Source: Rosa chinensis
Lineage: Eukaryota > Streptophyta > Magnoliopsida > Rosales > Rosaceae
Length of the DNA: 64,000 nt
NCBI RefSeq assembly: GCF_002994745.2
Contig: NC_037092.1
Coordinates: 2,718,501 to 2,782,500, forward strand
Direction: 5' to 3'
In this document: piece after piece, positions 16,521 to 29,682 of the stretch
How the letters are laid out: each line of letters begins with the position of its first letter
Position numbering within the stretch: the first letter of the stretch is position 1
Translations under genes and position numbers: made by a program
The notes under the pieces: model-generated
Told to the model about the DNA's origin: nothing
The model's input: the letters and a program-made list of their open reading frames with translations, nothing else
The model's database searches: none

Positions 16521-16553
16521 TTTTCAAACTAATGGAACTAAAAAACCATTCCT

Positions 16554-16770
16554 TGTTGTAGAGAAACTAAATTTGAGAGGAATTTGCTGTGTGTTCTCAT
16601 TAATAATAGGGCTTCTTTATATAGAGGATTACAATGCATAGAATCTCAATCATACAATGAAAGTAATCGTACATTGATTAGGAATCTAGATCCTTCTAAT
16701 TGAACCTTATTACCACTAGGTCAAGTAACCTAGAGTTTGGGCTAAACACAAATAGAGATATCCTTAAACA
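16554..16770 (-). repeat. 3' LTR (element sense) of the outer Copia
   Basis: Partner of 33917-34134. It has a TATATAAAG-type box on the minus strand. Just to its right, at 16922-16955, a purine-rich GGGGGAGATG motif occurs twice on the minus strand; this is the polypurine region. Confidence 0.9.
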
Positions 16771-16899
16771 CTCCCCCTTGTGTTGTCCAAACGCAGTGCT
16801 TCTCTCGTTGCCTCGTTAAAAACCTTACCGAGTAACAAAAACCCAGTGGGACAAAAATAACCTCGGTCAAAGGGGAAAAAGAGCACAACACACCCTTCA

Positions 16900-19800
16900 T
16901 GTTTCGAGACCATACATGTAGACATCTCCCCCTGATGTCTGCATCTCCCCCTGATGACAACAGTCATGGGAGTTCGGATGACTTCCGTAATCGATGCTAC
17001 CAACATGTTCCTCGAAAATGGAATTTAGGCAATGACTTAGTGAGCAAGCCTGCCACACTGTCCTCAGATTGAACCTAGTTCACTTTGATCTTGAGAAGAG
17101 TCTGTTGTTGCTGATTATGCTTGGTGTTGTCGCTCTTGATGTAGCTTTTGCTTCTTTATTCAAAACAAGCAGCATTATCTTAAATGCTCGTAGGCTCATC
17201 TGTGGTTGACTTCAAACCACAATTGTTTGAACATGCGTAACTATGGATCTAATCCATATACATTCACGAATCACTTCGTGAAGAGCAAGAATCTCTGCAT
17301 GGTTCGAAGATATATCGACTAAGGTCTGTTCTGTAGACTTCCAAGATATCACGGTCTTTTACCATGGTGAACACTTAACCAGTTTGGGAATCACCTTTGT
17401 GTGGGTCAGAGAGATACCCAATATCAACAAAATCTTCCAAAACACTTATATCGTTTTGGGATGGGGATAGTGGACGCAGGCCAATGTGGGCGGCGATCCT
17501 AGTGTGTGATGGGTCCGAGTCCATCATCTCTCTGTAGGGATAGAACAAGCCCATATCAATCGTACATCTCAAGTACTGAAAGATATCTTTTACACCAATC
17601 AAAATGGGGTCGCGTTGGCGCAAAGCTATACCTTAGCTAACAAGTTCACTGCAAATGAGATGTCCGGTTTTGTGCATTGAGCTAAGTACAATAATGCGCC
17701 TATTGTACTCAAGTAAGGCACTTCTGCCTCTAGCACTTCTTCGTCATCATCCTTTAGACGAAGAGGATCATTTTCTGGATCAAGACTACGGACGATCATG
17801 GGGATGCTTGAAGGTTTGACTTTGTCAAAATGCCTAAGCATCTATCGACACGATGCTCAAGTTCCAAACTGAGACATAATCGTGTTCTCCCATAATCCTT
17901 AATCTCAAAATTGGATTTCAAGTGTTCAGCGGTTTCCCTTAACTCTTTAAGGGCTTCTAATGAAGATCATATCCAACATGAACCGCGATGGAATCCAAAA
18001 CTTGTTATGGAAACGCGTGGGCATATCCCCTCCCAATCAAGTAGTCATTTTAGCGAGCGTTTCAACCCCTTTGTAAACGCCCTCCATGGTTTAGAGCCAC
18101 TTGACTTGGGTAAATGAAGTTCACCATGAACCTTCATGTATATTCTTTATCTAGATCCCTATTGAGATACGTAGTGACCATATTTGTAAGCTGCATGTTC
18201 AGTTAGTCGGAAACTACCAAACTGATAGGGTAGTGGAGTGAAATGACATCCAATACCAGAGAATCTGTCTCATCGTAGTCGATTTCAGGGTGTTTTATGA
18301 GAATCATTGCGCCATAAGGCGAGATTACCATCTCTTTTTCTCACTACGCTTTCTAACGAAGACCCATTAGTCAACAGATTTTATGTTAGGAGGTGTTGGC
18401 ATCTCTAACTCGAAAACCTTCCTCTTCGTTAGAGATTCCATCTTAACCTGGATCGCATCTTTCCATTTAGGCCAAATCTCTCTATGTTGGCATTCATTCA
18501 TCAACGGAGCGTGGTTCGATATCATCTGACTCAACAAACTCATGCGCAACGAAATACGCAACTACATCATCAATTATGATGGAGTTTCTATCCCACGTCT
18601 CAAGAACACTAGTGTAATTTTTATAGAGCTATATATTCTCAGGAATAGGTTCTGACGTTGAGGCATGCCCTAACGATAACCCTAACCAGGAAGATTCTCA
18701 TGAGACGGATTTTGAGTCTTGATGATCAAAGGATTGGAATGTGCCAAAGTGTCCTTCGAACCTACGGGCCTCCCACGCATCCTAGCTGGGGTCATGGCCT
18801 ATAACGCCAGAGTGCCACTCTCTTTGGCGTTGGCGCCATGTCCACCCCGTGTGGGGTGGCGCTACGTCCTCTCATAGGGACGTCCTTCCTTGCAGGTTTG
18901 TTTGCAGCATATTTGTGTGATCTCGTCACTTTAACAGGGATCGAGATGAGACATAGTGGGGACAGGCCACGACAATCCCTGTCGTTCCTGCTGAACATCC
19001 GTGTTCTTATCTCCCCATAACGACGGGAAGACTGTCTCATCAAAGTGACAACCTGTAAATCTAGCGGTAATGAGATCGCCTTGCAAGGGCATTAAGTGGC
19101 GGACGATTGTTGGAGTCTCAAATCCAACGTAGTTGCTCATTCGTCTGTAAGGACCCATCATAGAGCGTTGTGGCGGCGCAATTGGCACATAAATGGCTCA
19201 CTCAAATATGCATAAGTACGATACTTGTACCCAGTCACTAGCTGTAACGCAAAGGTACATTGAGTGGCGGTGGGTCGTAGATGAATTAGCATAGCTGCAT
19301 GCGATATTGCATCACCCCAAGCGGATATAAGGAGATTGGCGCGCATTACCAATGTCCGGACTATCATCGTAGTAGTTTTCGCAAGACCATTTGGGTGTGT
19401 ACATGGGAATGTGATGTCCAACATCAGTCCCATTGCAATATCCATCGAAAGTCTTTCGATGTAAACTCTCTAGCATAGTCAAATCCAATTGACTGAATAG
19501 GATGATCTGGGGAGTGAGCCTGTTGTCATATGATATGTGCTAGGAGTGTAGCATAAGCATCATTTATAGGTGGACAATGGCACAACACGTGACCAGCGTG
19601 TTTGCGTGTCAACCAATATCATGAAATATTTAAGCGTCCGCAAGTTGGTTGAATCAATCCACAAAATCCCCATGGATTCTATGTAAGAACATAATGAATA
19701 TGTTCATTTCCTTTGCATAGGACGGTCTTAGTCCTAATTTCCCTAAGGAACGGGCTTTGTAAAATGAGCGAGAGGCTTTAGAAGTAACCAATGAGAATTT

Positions 19801-20803
19801 TGGTTAGGCCTGAGCGTCTGAAACGCTATTTGAAGCAAGTTGGTGATTACAACATCACCTGGGGCGTCATCACCATGATGGACGCTATACATGGTGTCAT
19901 GGATAGGGACTGTGCCAGCCTTAGGCTGGTGGTGGACGGAGGCTGCGCCCTAGGCAGCAGCGTCGGTCACACTTAGTCCAGAAATCAACTTTTGATTCAT
20001 GCTTCGTTTCGCTCGAAAGGAATGATGCCCATGAGAAGTTTTTAGTAGACGGATCATCATATCATGACTAGGATGATCTATCCTGTCGTGACAAAGCCAA
20101 TATGTGTCTAAATCCAAGAGATCTTCTCTCATAACTTTATTGGATTAATAGCTCGAATAGTGACATAGAATCCACTAGAGAGACACATAAACTTCTCTAA
20201 GATGCGCCTTTGTTCGTAATCATTAAAGGTATTGCAAAGGAACTCATTTTCGTTCTCTACATGTGCTTTCGCATGGAATCCGTTGGCTGTTCATAGGTGT
20301 GATTCGCCCTAGAGGCGTAGAGAGTTTCTGTGACAGTAATTAAGGTGCCATTTGGCAAGTGGAATTGGAGCTATTCCATGTCCTTAAATTAATACTAATG
20401 GCCCAGCCATAGTAGTCACAAAAGTCATATGCTCAGAATCAAAATGGAGTCATAAAAAAACTCAAAATTTTATTCATAAGCCAACGGAGTTACATCTTTG
20501 TCTCTTTGACTAAACAAAATCTAATCCAAAATGATAGCTAATGCAAAATAATGGTAGTCGTCTAACTTCTTTCGGTAATTCAAAAATAAATGTGACCAAG
20601 TGAGTAGAGAGATGTCGGTGGAGCAAGACTCGCTTTAGTACCACTAATCTCAGAACCTTCCTAGACATCACACTTACTTTGAGTGAGCCTACTTTGAAGA
20701 AAAGCTAAACCATTGGCATTTACTACAAAAATATATGGCAATTGCCTATTACATCTCTTGGAAAAACAAAGACTTAAACAGAATTGGCGATCTATTGATC
20801 CCA
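16900..20803 (-). pseudogene. Pol of the outer Copia, heavily decayed
   Basis: Pieces on the minus strand appear in Copia order. A pre-integrase zinc segment lies near 20130-19950 (CHDRIDHPSHDMMIRLL). The integrase region is near 19450-18930 (HPNGLAKT; SAWGDAISHAAMLIHLRPTA). The RT start is near 18560-18370 (WPKWKDAIQVKMESL). A late RT/RNase H piece is near 17840-17630 (TIGALLYLAQCTKPDISFAV), followed by RNase H fragments to about 17100. No frame is longer than about 100 codons, so the protein is lost. Confidence 0.8.
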
Positions 20804-20808
20804 GCCAG

Positions 20809-21291
20809 TGTACATACTGGGTAAGTCTCAACTAAGTTTGGCACTATTGGCTGGGCCCCATCGGTACTCTCAGGTACTATGCCATGGGCCGGGTTCACGA
20901 CCCACCATGGCCGGGCCCATATGGGATGCCACCCCGGGCACCCAGGGCCGGGGACAAGGCCATATCAGCCCATCTATTTACACAACAAGAGGGCTGATAT
21001 GGCATCAGAAGAACAACCTGTGTCCCACATCGAAGGTAGGAGAGACTCCTTTCCCATGCTCGAGTATAAAGACATTAGCACAACCACCTTTTACGGGTAA
21101 TAACTCCTTTGTCCACTATTTACTTAATACACATCTATTAGTTTCTCACTCAGGCATCGGAGAGGTGTAAACCGTCCGGTACGGTTTACCCCTCTAACGT
21201 TGTGTTCTTGATACAGGATTTAGGAGTTGGATCGGTACCCCAGACGGTATAGTATTCTGTGTGAGGTACCCGGAGAAAGCCACCAGAAACA
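20809..21291 (+). repeat. 5' LTR of the nested Gypsy
   Basis: Partner of 31335-31817, followed directly by the primer binding site. Confidence 0.95.
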
Positions 21292-21314
21292 TTGGCGCGC
21301 CAGATAGGGGCTCG
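21292..21314 (+). other. Primer binding site of the nested Gypsy
   Basis: TTGGCGCGCCAGATAGGGG abuts the 5' LTR. Its position and TGGCG start are typical of Gypsy elements. I do not assign the tRNA. Confidence 0.65.
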
Positions 21315-21318
21315 TATC

Positions 21319-22781
21319 ATGGATGAGCCAGAAGTGGCAGGAGAGGGTAGAAGTGTCGCCCGGGCACTGATATTCACTCCGGGAACTTCTTCAGCAGAGG
21401 CGCCAAGTGTTCAAGGATCAATGCATGGTCTCGGATCCTTGGACCCGATAGTCCCGGATCAAGTGACTCCGGTATCAGAGTTGGAGTCTATGCGAGCTGA
21501 GATCGCAGCCTTCTGGGAACAATCCAGGATCGATCGGGAACAAAGGAGTACCGATAGGGAAACAAACCGCCTTGCGCAACAGAGAATGCAGGATTTGGAA
21601 GATGAAAACACAGCGCTGGCCCGAGCACTGGACAGGAGGCACCAGCACAACGAGGCACTCACCCAGGCCCTGGCTAGAGCATCCTCGCTAGCAACAGGTG
21701 TGAACACTGCCCCGACAACAGGAGGCCCCAGCACCGCCCCAGCACCTTCTGCGGAGGGCGGCAACGGATAATCCAAATACCAGTAGACTTATTCCCGGAA
21801 AGCTTGAGGCATCTGTCACCACCACTGTTACCACAGCCAGTTCACAATATCCCACCGGTAACCGATGCTAACACGGCATTACTAGTGCAAATGAGCAACT
21901 CTTTGCATGCCCTGCAGGCAAGGGTACAGGCCATAGAAAATAGAGACACCTGGAGAGCTATGACGACTTACGAGGACCGCCCGGGCCCTTTCACCCAACA
22001 GGTTAGAGGAGCCATTTGAGCGAATACATCGAAACCACTGAAGATTGACTATACGGGAGTTGGAGACCCCTACCAGCATCTACAGGCTTTCCGATCACAA
22101 ACAAGCGCCAAGGGATATACAGATGAAGTGTGTTGTAATATGTTCCAAGAGACCTTGTCAGGGGAGGCTTTGAGCTGGTTCTACAAACTGCCGGTCGGTT
22201 CTGTAGGGAATTTTAAGGAGTTAGCTGACAAGTTTGTAGCTCGATTCATCTTACGCACTGACGGGATACACACACCAAAGGGCCTGTTAAAGGTCCAGCA
22301 GGGAGAAGATGAAACTTTGAAGTCTTTTGTAAATCGATGGCAGGCGGCTACCGCTAAATGCCGGGACCTTAATAAGGAACTGGCTGAGCTGGCTTTCAGG
22401 AGGGGCTTGAGGCGCGGAGAATTTCTCTACGGGATCAACCATAATCCTCCAGCTAACTACTACGAGCTGATGGCCACTGCCATCAGACACGCCCAGGCCA
22501 AATTTGAAACGTACGGAGACACCCCCAGACCAGAGCTAAGATTTTCCACACCGGCCTCGACGGTCAAGGATGAGCCACGAAAGAGGGAGTGGGTCCATAG
22601 TCATGACAGGTCACCCCATACCTCGAACAAAAGAGGCAAAGAGTCCTCATCCAGGTCTAACAGTTACGGGACCACTCACCTCACCGGGAGCCGAGGGTAC
22701 AGCAGGCCTCGGACACCACCACCGCCCCGGTATGAGGTATTCACAATCCTCAACGCTTCATACGAGACTATTTGGAAGTAA
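21319..22781 (+). pseudogene. Gag of the nested Gypsy, interrupted
   Basis: Starts at the ATG at 21319 (MDEPEVAGEG). An N-terminal coiled-coil-like stretch (RDREQRS-type heptads, LEDENTALARALDRR) is followed by a frame change near 21770. The Retrotrans_gag domain lies at about 22020-22520 (CCNMFQETLSGEALSWFYKL; LKSFVNRWQAATAKC). A TGA at 22017-22019 and a stop at 22779-22781 interrupt it. The zinc-like C-X2-H segment of this clade (CTYHEDARHNTNLC) follows out of frame near 22860-22905. Confidence 0.85.
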
Positions 22782-22988
22782 AACAAGGGTGAGATTCCGG
22801 GACCACCCCCAAGGAAGTTCCCGAAGAGTAAACTTACCCAGCAGGATACCGGAAATTTCTGCACTTATCATGAGGATGCCAGACACAATACCAATCTCTG
22901 CGTTGCTTTAAAAAATACAATCGAGTCCCTCATTCAGAAGGGCAAGCTTCAACGATACCTACCTGCTAAGGAGATAGGAGCTGTAGAC

Positions 22989-24341
22989 GTGTACGGCCAG
23001 ATCTTCACGATCCACGGTGGGGGCCCGAAAGAGTTGCCTCCCCTGAGGAAGAAACGAAATTCTAGTTTCGGCCGTCCGGAAGTTTTCAACTTCCACAAGG
23101 CCCCGCACCAAGACTGTGGCACCGGGTGGACATCGGTGACATTCCTGCAGGAGGAGGAAGCCGATCTGAAGATGCCCCATGATGATCCCTTCCTAATCAC
23201 GCTTCAAATGGACCATTATATAATGTCCCGGGTGCTCGTAGACACCGGGGCCTCAGTTAATGTATTATTTCGCAATGCATACAAAGCTTTGAACAGAGGA
23301 AGAGCCAAGCTGTCACAAGATAATGAGCCTCTCATTAGTTTTTCAGGAGATATCGTCCAACCACTCGGATCAGATTACCTATCGATCACGATAGGCGAAA
23401 GTCCAAATTGTTCAACCATCAAAACAGAGTTCATCGTAGTGGACTGCGTCTCATCCTATAATGCTATCCTGGGTCGACCGGCACTCTGGCGTCTGAAAAC
23501 CTTCATTGCAGGTCACATGCTGATGATGAAAGTGCCAACCCCGGCCGGCACTGCTACGATCCGGGGTGATCAGGCCGCTGAGAGGAAATGCTATTCTTTG
23601 ACTGTATCTCGCGGCAGGGGAAAGTCTGAAATGTTGCACGTAGCTACTAACCCTCTGACGGACAGGTACGAAGATCCCAGAGATGATACCGATTCTGACG
23701 AAGAAATGCCCGGTGCCATAGAAGACATTGAAGAGGTGGTGCTATCAGAGCAGTTCCCGGACAGGACTGTTAAGATTGGTACTAGGCTGTCTCCGGTTGT
23801 CAGGGAAGGGTTGATCTCGTTTCTCCGCTCTAACACATCTGCATTCGCCTGGTCATATGAGGACATGCCCGGTATACCGACGGAGATAGCCACACACAAT
23901 CTTAGTATTGTTCCTTACTCGACACCGGTAAGACAAAAACGAATGGCCTTTACACACGATAAGTACCGGGCTATCCAGGTTGAAGTAAAGAAGTTGATGG
24001 CCATCAACTTTGTCAGGGAAGTAACATACCCCTGGTGGTTAGCCAACGTAGTCATGGTACCAAAGAAATCTCCGGGATCATGGCGCATGTGTGTGGACTA
24101 CACAAACCTCAACCGAGCGTGCCCTAAAGATAGCTTCTCGCTCCCGCGAATTGACCAATTAATCGACTCCACTGCTGGGTATCGGTTACTCAGTTTCATG
24201 GATGCGTTCAGTGGATACAACCAAATTCGAATGAATCCGGCAGACGAGGAGCACACTGCCTTTACCACAGACAAAGGACTCTATTGCTACCAGGTCATGC
24301 CTTTTGGGTTAAAGAATGCAGGTGCCACTTATCAGTGACTT
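22989..24341 (+). pseudogene. Protease and N-terminal RT of the nested Gypsy
   Basis: A frame of 449 codons. The retropepsin motif VLVDTGASVNVLF lies at about residue 80. RT follows with RMCVDYTNLNRACPKD, the first catalytic aspartate in FMDAFSGYNQI, and MPFGLKNAGATYQ. It stops at a TGA (24339-24341) where related elements read arginine, a CGA-to-TGA change. The ATG at 22989 may not be the true start, because protease is normally made as part of a longer polyprotein. Confidence 0.9.
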
Positions 24342-25256
24342 GTCAACTCCATGTTTGAGGAAGTTATCGGTACTATCATGGAGGTATACGTGGAAGACAT
24401 GCTGGTAAAAATTTTAACTCCGGAGGATCACGTAACCAACTTATCAATCGTCTTTACCATCATATTGCGCAATGGTATGCGGCTTAACCCATAGAAGTGC
24501 ATCTTCAGGGTCGAGGTAGGAAAGTTTCTTGGGTACATCATTAGCCACAGGGGAATTGAGGCAAATCCGGAGAAGGTACAGGCTATATTAGACATGGTGT
24601 CCCCAACCTACCGAAACAAGGTCCAATCTCTTACAGGCAAGGTGGTCGCCCTGTTAAGATTCATCTCCAGGCTGACGGACAAGTGTACTCCTTTCTTCAA
24701 ATTGCTAAAAACCCAGCATGTCGAGGTAATAGCCTGGACAGCAGAGCACGAGGCTGCTTTTCTTGGCTTGAAGGCATACTTGTCAGAGGTACCTCTACTC
24801 TACAAACCTGTTCCATGAGAAATGCTCTACATATATCTGGCGGCATCGTCAACAGCTGTGAGCTCAGTTCTTATTAGGAAGGACTCCGATTGCGAGTACC
24901 CAGTGTACTACGCTGGAAAAGGTTACACTGGTGCAGAATCCAGGTACCCAGACATTGAAAAAGTGGCACTGGCCCTCCTGGTATCAGCCCGGAAGCTTAG
25001 ACATTACTTCCAAGCACACTCAATCACCGTTTTCACTAATCACCCATTGAGGCAGGTTTTGCAGAAACCAGAGACATCGAGCAGGTTAATTAAATGGGTC
25101 ATCGAGCTGGGGGAGTTCGATATCAAGTACCAGCCCCGGACAGCTATTAAGGGCCAGGCAGCGGCAGATTTTATTTCCGAGTCAATTCCCCCCCATAACC
25201 CATACCTGGAATCACCTGAACCACTAGCCCCGGATCCACCTCCGCCAGGCACTTAG
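24342..25256 (+). pseudogene. C-terminal RT and first RNase H of the nested Gypsy
   Basis: Continues the pol frame. The polymerase box reads YVEDMLV instead of the usual YVDD or YIDD, so the first catalytic aspartate is replaced by glutamate. TAG near 24493 and TGA at 24816-24818 interrupt it. The RNase H part includes YYAGKGYTGAESRYPDIEK and the LTNH-like segment FTNHPLRQVL. The frame ends at TAG (25254-25256). Confidence 0.85.
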
Positions 25257-25997
25257 CGATTATACGTCGATGGCGCGTCCAACAAGAAAACCAGTGGAGC
25301 TGGTATCATGCTAATTAGCCCGGACGATCAAGTCTACGAGTACGCCCTCAAATTTGCCTTCAAAGCATCCAACAATGCCGCAGAGTACGAGGCACTCATA
25401 GCAGGTCTGCAGATCGCCCGGGAACTAGGGGTGCAGCACCTTAGTATCTTCAGTGATTCTCAGTTAGTCGTAAACCAGGTCAGCGGTAACTTCGAGGCAA
25501 AGGAGCCCCACATGTCCTCTTACCAGGCCTTAGCCCGGGCATTAGTTCAGAGGTTTACCTCCTACATTTTTACCCAAATACCGAGGGCAGAAAACGACAA
25601 GGCAGATGCCCTTGCTAAGCTTGCATCAACTTCTCCAAGTCCTACCTATGGGGCCACTAAGGTCGAAATACTCGAAAGACCTAGCACTTCTAAAACGGTG
25701 TCAGAAATATTTACGGTGGACCACACAGCTTCATGGATGGACCCAATTTTGAAATACATGGTCGACGGCCTGGCACCGGACGATAAGGTCGAGGCCAGAA
25801 GACTACAGTTAAGGTCAGCTCGATACACGATCATGAATGGCAAATTGTACAGAAGAGGTCACTGCTTTCCCAACCTGAAGTGTGTAACACCGGAGGAAGG
25901 TCACAAAATAATGAAGGACATTCACGCTGGTGTATGCGGTAACCATGCCGGAGCCCGATCTCTTGCACACAAGACCCTACGGGCAGGATATTTCTAG
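25257..25997 (+). pseudogene. Second, archaeal-type RNase H (aRNH) of the nested Gypsy
   Basis: LYVDGASNKKTSGAGI, AEYEALIAGLQIAREL and FSDSQLVVNQV give the D, E and D of a complete RNase H fold, separate from the first. Tandem RNase H domains are known for Tat-clade Gypsy elements. The integrase zinc region (H near GVCGNHAG) begins before the TAG at 25995-25997, where related proteins have tryptophan. Confidence 0.85.
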
Positions 25998-26003
25998 CCA
26001 ACC

Positions 26004-26954
26004 ATGTCAGCCCTGGCCCAAACAATATCCAGTTCTTGCCACAAATGCCAAATGTATGCAAATATCCCAAGGGCACCGCCCATTGCCCTCTCCATCCTCC
26101 TTGCACCATGGTCGTTCTGTCAGTGGGGTTTGGACTTGATTGGTAAACTTCCCACAGCAGTGGGACAGTTCAAATACGCCATTATCGCTGTGGACTACCA
26201 AACAAAGTGGGTGGAGGCAGAACCTCTCGTCGCCATCACCACGGAAAAGGTCAAAAACTTCCTATGGAAGAACATCTACTGCAGGTTTGGAGTCCCGGAC
26301 ACCATAGTCACGGACAATGGTACCCAGTTTGACAATGATGAGTTGAGGGCTTACACAAAGAACCTAGGCACTAAGATCCTCTATGCTTCCCCGGCTCACC
26401 CCCAGACCAACGGTCAGGTCGAAGTTGTCAACAAGATAATCAAGAAAATACTGAAAAAGAAGCTGGAGGAAGCCAAAGGTCTTTGGGCTGCTAAACTCCC
26501 GGAGGTGTTGTGGGCTATCAGGACCACAGCAACGGAGGCCACCAGAGAGACCCCTTTCTGCATGGCTTTCGGATCAGAAGCAGTACTCCCTATTGAAACA
26601 CAAATCCAGAGTCCCCGCATCGAATACTTCGATGCGGGTACCAACTCAGAAGGCCTACACCTCGATGCTGATTTACTCGAGGAACGAAGGGATGTGGCAC
26701 ACATGCATAACTTGGCAAACAAGCGGAGGATAGCTCGTTATTACGATGCCAAGGTACAATCCCGGACACTGAAGTTGAGGGACTGGGTCATGAAGCAAGT
26801 TTACCCAGAACCCCGGGGACTGGATCCATCCTGGACAGGCCCTTACGAGATCATTAAAGAGGTAGGCCCCGTAACCTTTTTCATCCGGGACATGAACGGG
26901 GTCGTTTCCAGGCATCCATGGAATACCCAGCGCCTGCGGTACTATTACAAGTAG
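26004..26954 (+). pseudogene. Integrase of the nested Gypsy
   Basis: Zinc-binding remainder (SCHKCQMYA), then the catalytic core with LDLIGKLP, VTDNGTQFDND and the glutamate in NGQVEVVNK: all three DDE residues are present. A C-terminal GPYEI-type domain ends in RHPWNTQRLRYYYK. The frame itself is open, but it is separated from the rest of pol by the stop at 25995. Confidence 0.9.
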
Positions 26955-27327
26955 CTCCGGGAGCATCTTGTCCTAGCTTTTGCTTTTTGACCATACAGCT
27001 ATGGCAAGCTACCCATCGGGTACTCATTCTGTATTTAACCACCATGTGGTATTTGAATGGAAAAATGAATTATTCAGACCATTTCTAGCATTTTTTTTTT
27101 TTACCTACCCCGGACATTCCCGGACATAGCTATTGTCAGTTACTCTATTCCGGTAATAAGTGATGAAAACAAATGCTCAAGGTACGAAATCCTAGAAATT
27201 TTAATTCCTTTCCAATTCCCATTCAAATTCAAGAAATTTCAATTCACAAAAAGCCTGGACTACCAGACACAGGAATTAGACAAATGTTCAAACCGATAAT
27301 TTCCACACAAAAAAAAAAATTTATTTA

Positions 27328-29598
27328 CTACTGCTCGCCACCGGTACTCTGGGACCCACCGGCACCAGACTTGACCGCCGCCTCCCGATCTTTCTTCTTT
27401 TTCTCCAGAAGACCCCGCCTGAATTTGGCTTCATCCAGGTACCCGGCCGCCACCCACTCCTTGAACTTCATGATGACAGCCTTATCTTGAGCAGCAGTTA
27501 GCATAGCAATGAGCTCTTGGGAGGACTTGTACTCCTCCACGGCCTCGTGCTTCTCCACGGGAAGGCGATCCTCCAGGTAGTCTGCCTTCTCATTCCATGA
27601 CACGGCAGACTCTGCAGCTTTTTTCTCAGAGTCCCGAGCGCTTTTCACCTCTTCCCGCGCCTCAGAGACTTCACCCTCAAGCTCCACGATTCGCTGTTTA
27701 GCCGCGTCCATCTCAGCCTTCAATGAGTCCCGCTCCTTCTCCAGCTTGGCCTTCTCACCATGCAGATACTTCACCTGCCCGGAGAGATTGCTAACCTCCT
27801 CCTTCAGATGAGTATCTTCCTCGCTGGCGTCAATCGCGTACACATTGAAGAGTGCCTGCAAACACACCGATTAAAAAATATATATATAATAATAATCGGC
27901 TGGAAGGGTAAAGCAAAACCATACCCGCATCATGGATTCTCGGGCGAGACGGCGATTCTCTTTGGGCGTATTGTCCTTGGCCCGCACCCGGTCGAGGTCA
28001 ATGTCCTTCAGGTCACTAAGCATGGACCGCACGAACTTTTCATCGGCAACCTCGTACTCACTCAATAGCTACTTGATAGGCTTCTTGGGGATTACCGGAA
28101 TGGCAGGAGACAACAAACCTAGCGAAGGCGACGACTCTGGCCCCGGGTGATTTTTCTTCTGCCTCTTCGCACCGGGTCCCTGAACATCCCGGCCGGTATA
28201 CGTCACCTCCTGCTTATCACTTCAGTGCCGGTGCCTATGGGATCTTTTCTTCTCACCGGGAAGCAATGCCTCATCGCTCCCAGTGGAACGAGAGGAAATA
28301 GACACGGGGGCCGGTACCCTTCCCGTCCCGGTATCATCTATCGTGATGACGTCAGCAACGGAGGGCTGCACGACTTGGGTCACGGGAGCGTCAGGATCAG
28401 GCTCCCCATATCCCGCATCGGTGATCTCCAGTAGGATCTCTTCAACGGACCGACCCATACCTTTCGACCCTAGGTCTACATCGATGTGAAGGGCGTCTTC
28501 TCCCTGGCCCATCAACATATCCATCAACTGATCATCATCCATTCTGTCCTCCTCTTTGCCTTTCCGGGGTTTCCTCTTCGGCGCTTTCACTGCAATCAGT
28601 CCCAAGGTTAGTCAAAGGTAAAAAGGACGAGTGACATGCAAAAAAAAAAAAAAAGATATTTTAAGCCTTACCGAGGAGCCATCCTAGCCCTAGCCTATAA
28701 AGTATAGAATGCCGGATGAATCTATAAGAGCTCCTCTCTTTCTCTGACCAAACAGCATATACCCGGGCTATCCTCTTCCTTTCTACCTCGGATAAAGTAT
28801 AAGCCTGGTCCCCGATAGCTTGGAAGGTACCGGTCAGCTGCCACTTCTTATTTTTAATTTGCCACCACCCCCAGCTAGGAATACTTTGTTCCTCCACCTT
28901 TTTCTCATCGAGGAAGGCATGTCGGTAACTAATGGTTCGTAATCCCTAGCGGCAAATGTAACCGTACCCACACAGGACAGCTTCCTTGAGTACAGGACCC
29001 TGTGTACCGCGCGGAATTCATTTACGGAAGGCCACCCTTGTTGGCACAAGTCCCACATGGCCATCATACTGTATATTTGACGAATAGCATTCGGGGTCAA
29101 TTGCCCCAGTGACAGGTTCAGCATCCGCAACAGCTGATACTGCAGGCACCGGGGCAGTGGTAGCGATAACCCTTGGTGGAACTGATTCTCGTGCAGCGCC
29201 ACCCACCCCGGGGCAGGATTCGCGGCCATCTCTCCATCCCTGAGAGGCCTAAGCTCCACCGCGTCCGGTATTCCCCACTTTAGTCGCATGGTGATGATCT
29301 CATTCATTGTCATACTTCTCCCGGGTTCGTCGCATACGGTCCCATCCGCAAGTGTATACCTAGGCTTCGGTATGCCTTCGGGAATTGCCACCGTGACTAC
29401 CGGGGCCTCCGCAGATCCACCCTCACTCTCACCCTCGTCCGACTCCTCACTGCTCTCCGAGAACACCCCAGTCGAGGATCCCGTGTTCTCTGCTAATTGA
29501 TCTACTTGGCCTAAGTACCGATCGATATCCGCTTCAGCTTGCCTGGCAGAAGACTGGTACGACGAACCCGTATCCCCACCCCTGGCTTCTGATTCCAT
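27328..29598 (-). pseudogene. Antisense spliced gene in the nested Gypsy: Transposase_28-like domain plus coiled coil
   Basis: Three coding exons on the minus strand: 29598-28672, 28589-27925 and 27855-27328, with GT-AG introns 28590-28671 and 27856-27924. Exon 1 begins MESEARGG and has an acidic serine-rich stretch. It then has a domain resembling Pfam Transposase_28, the putative gypsy-type transposon domain (GWVALHENQFHQGLSLPLP; SLGQLTPNAIRQIY). A frame change lies near 28860-28900. Exon 2 is charged and carries two stops (TGA after RHRH, TAG after KPIK) that fit C-to-T decay. Exon 3 is a long coiled coil (HLKEEVSNLSGQVKYLHGEK onward). A donor-like GAG|GTTAGA at about 30012 suggests a 5'-UTR intron. 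The role is unknown; related antisense genes are known in Grande-like elements. Confidence 0.7.
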
Positions 29599-29682
29599 CC
29601 TAACTACGATACCGGGGACCTCAAATCTCGCTATATCTGGAATCAGAAGCACAAGGGTTAGCCTAACAAAACCCAGACCATT

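Noticed and set aside
21459..21776. Antisense frame opposite gag in the first Gypsy
   Set aside because: It is the mirror of the gag coding sequence; no introns or motifs, unlike the antisense gene at 27328-29598.
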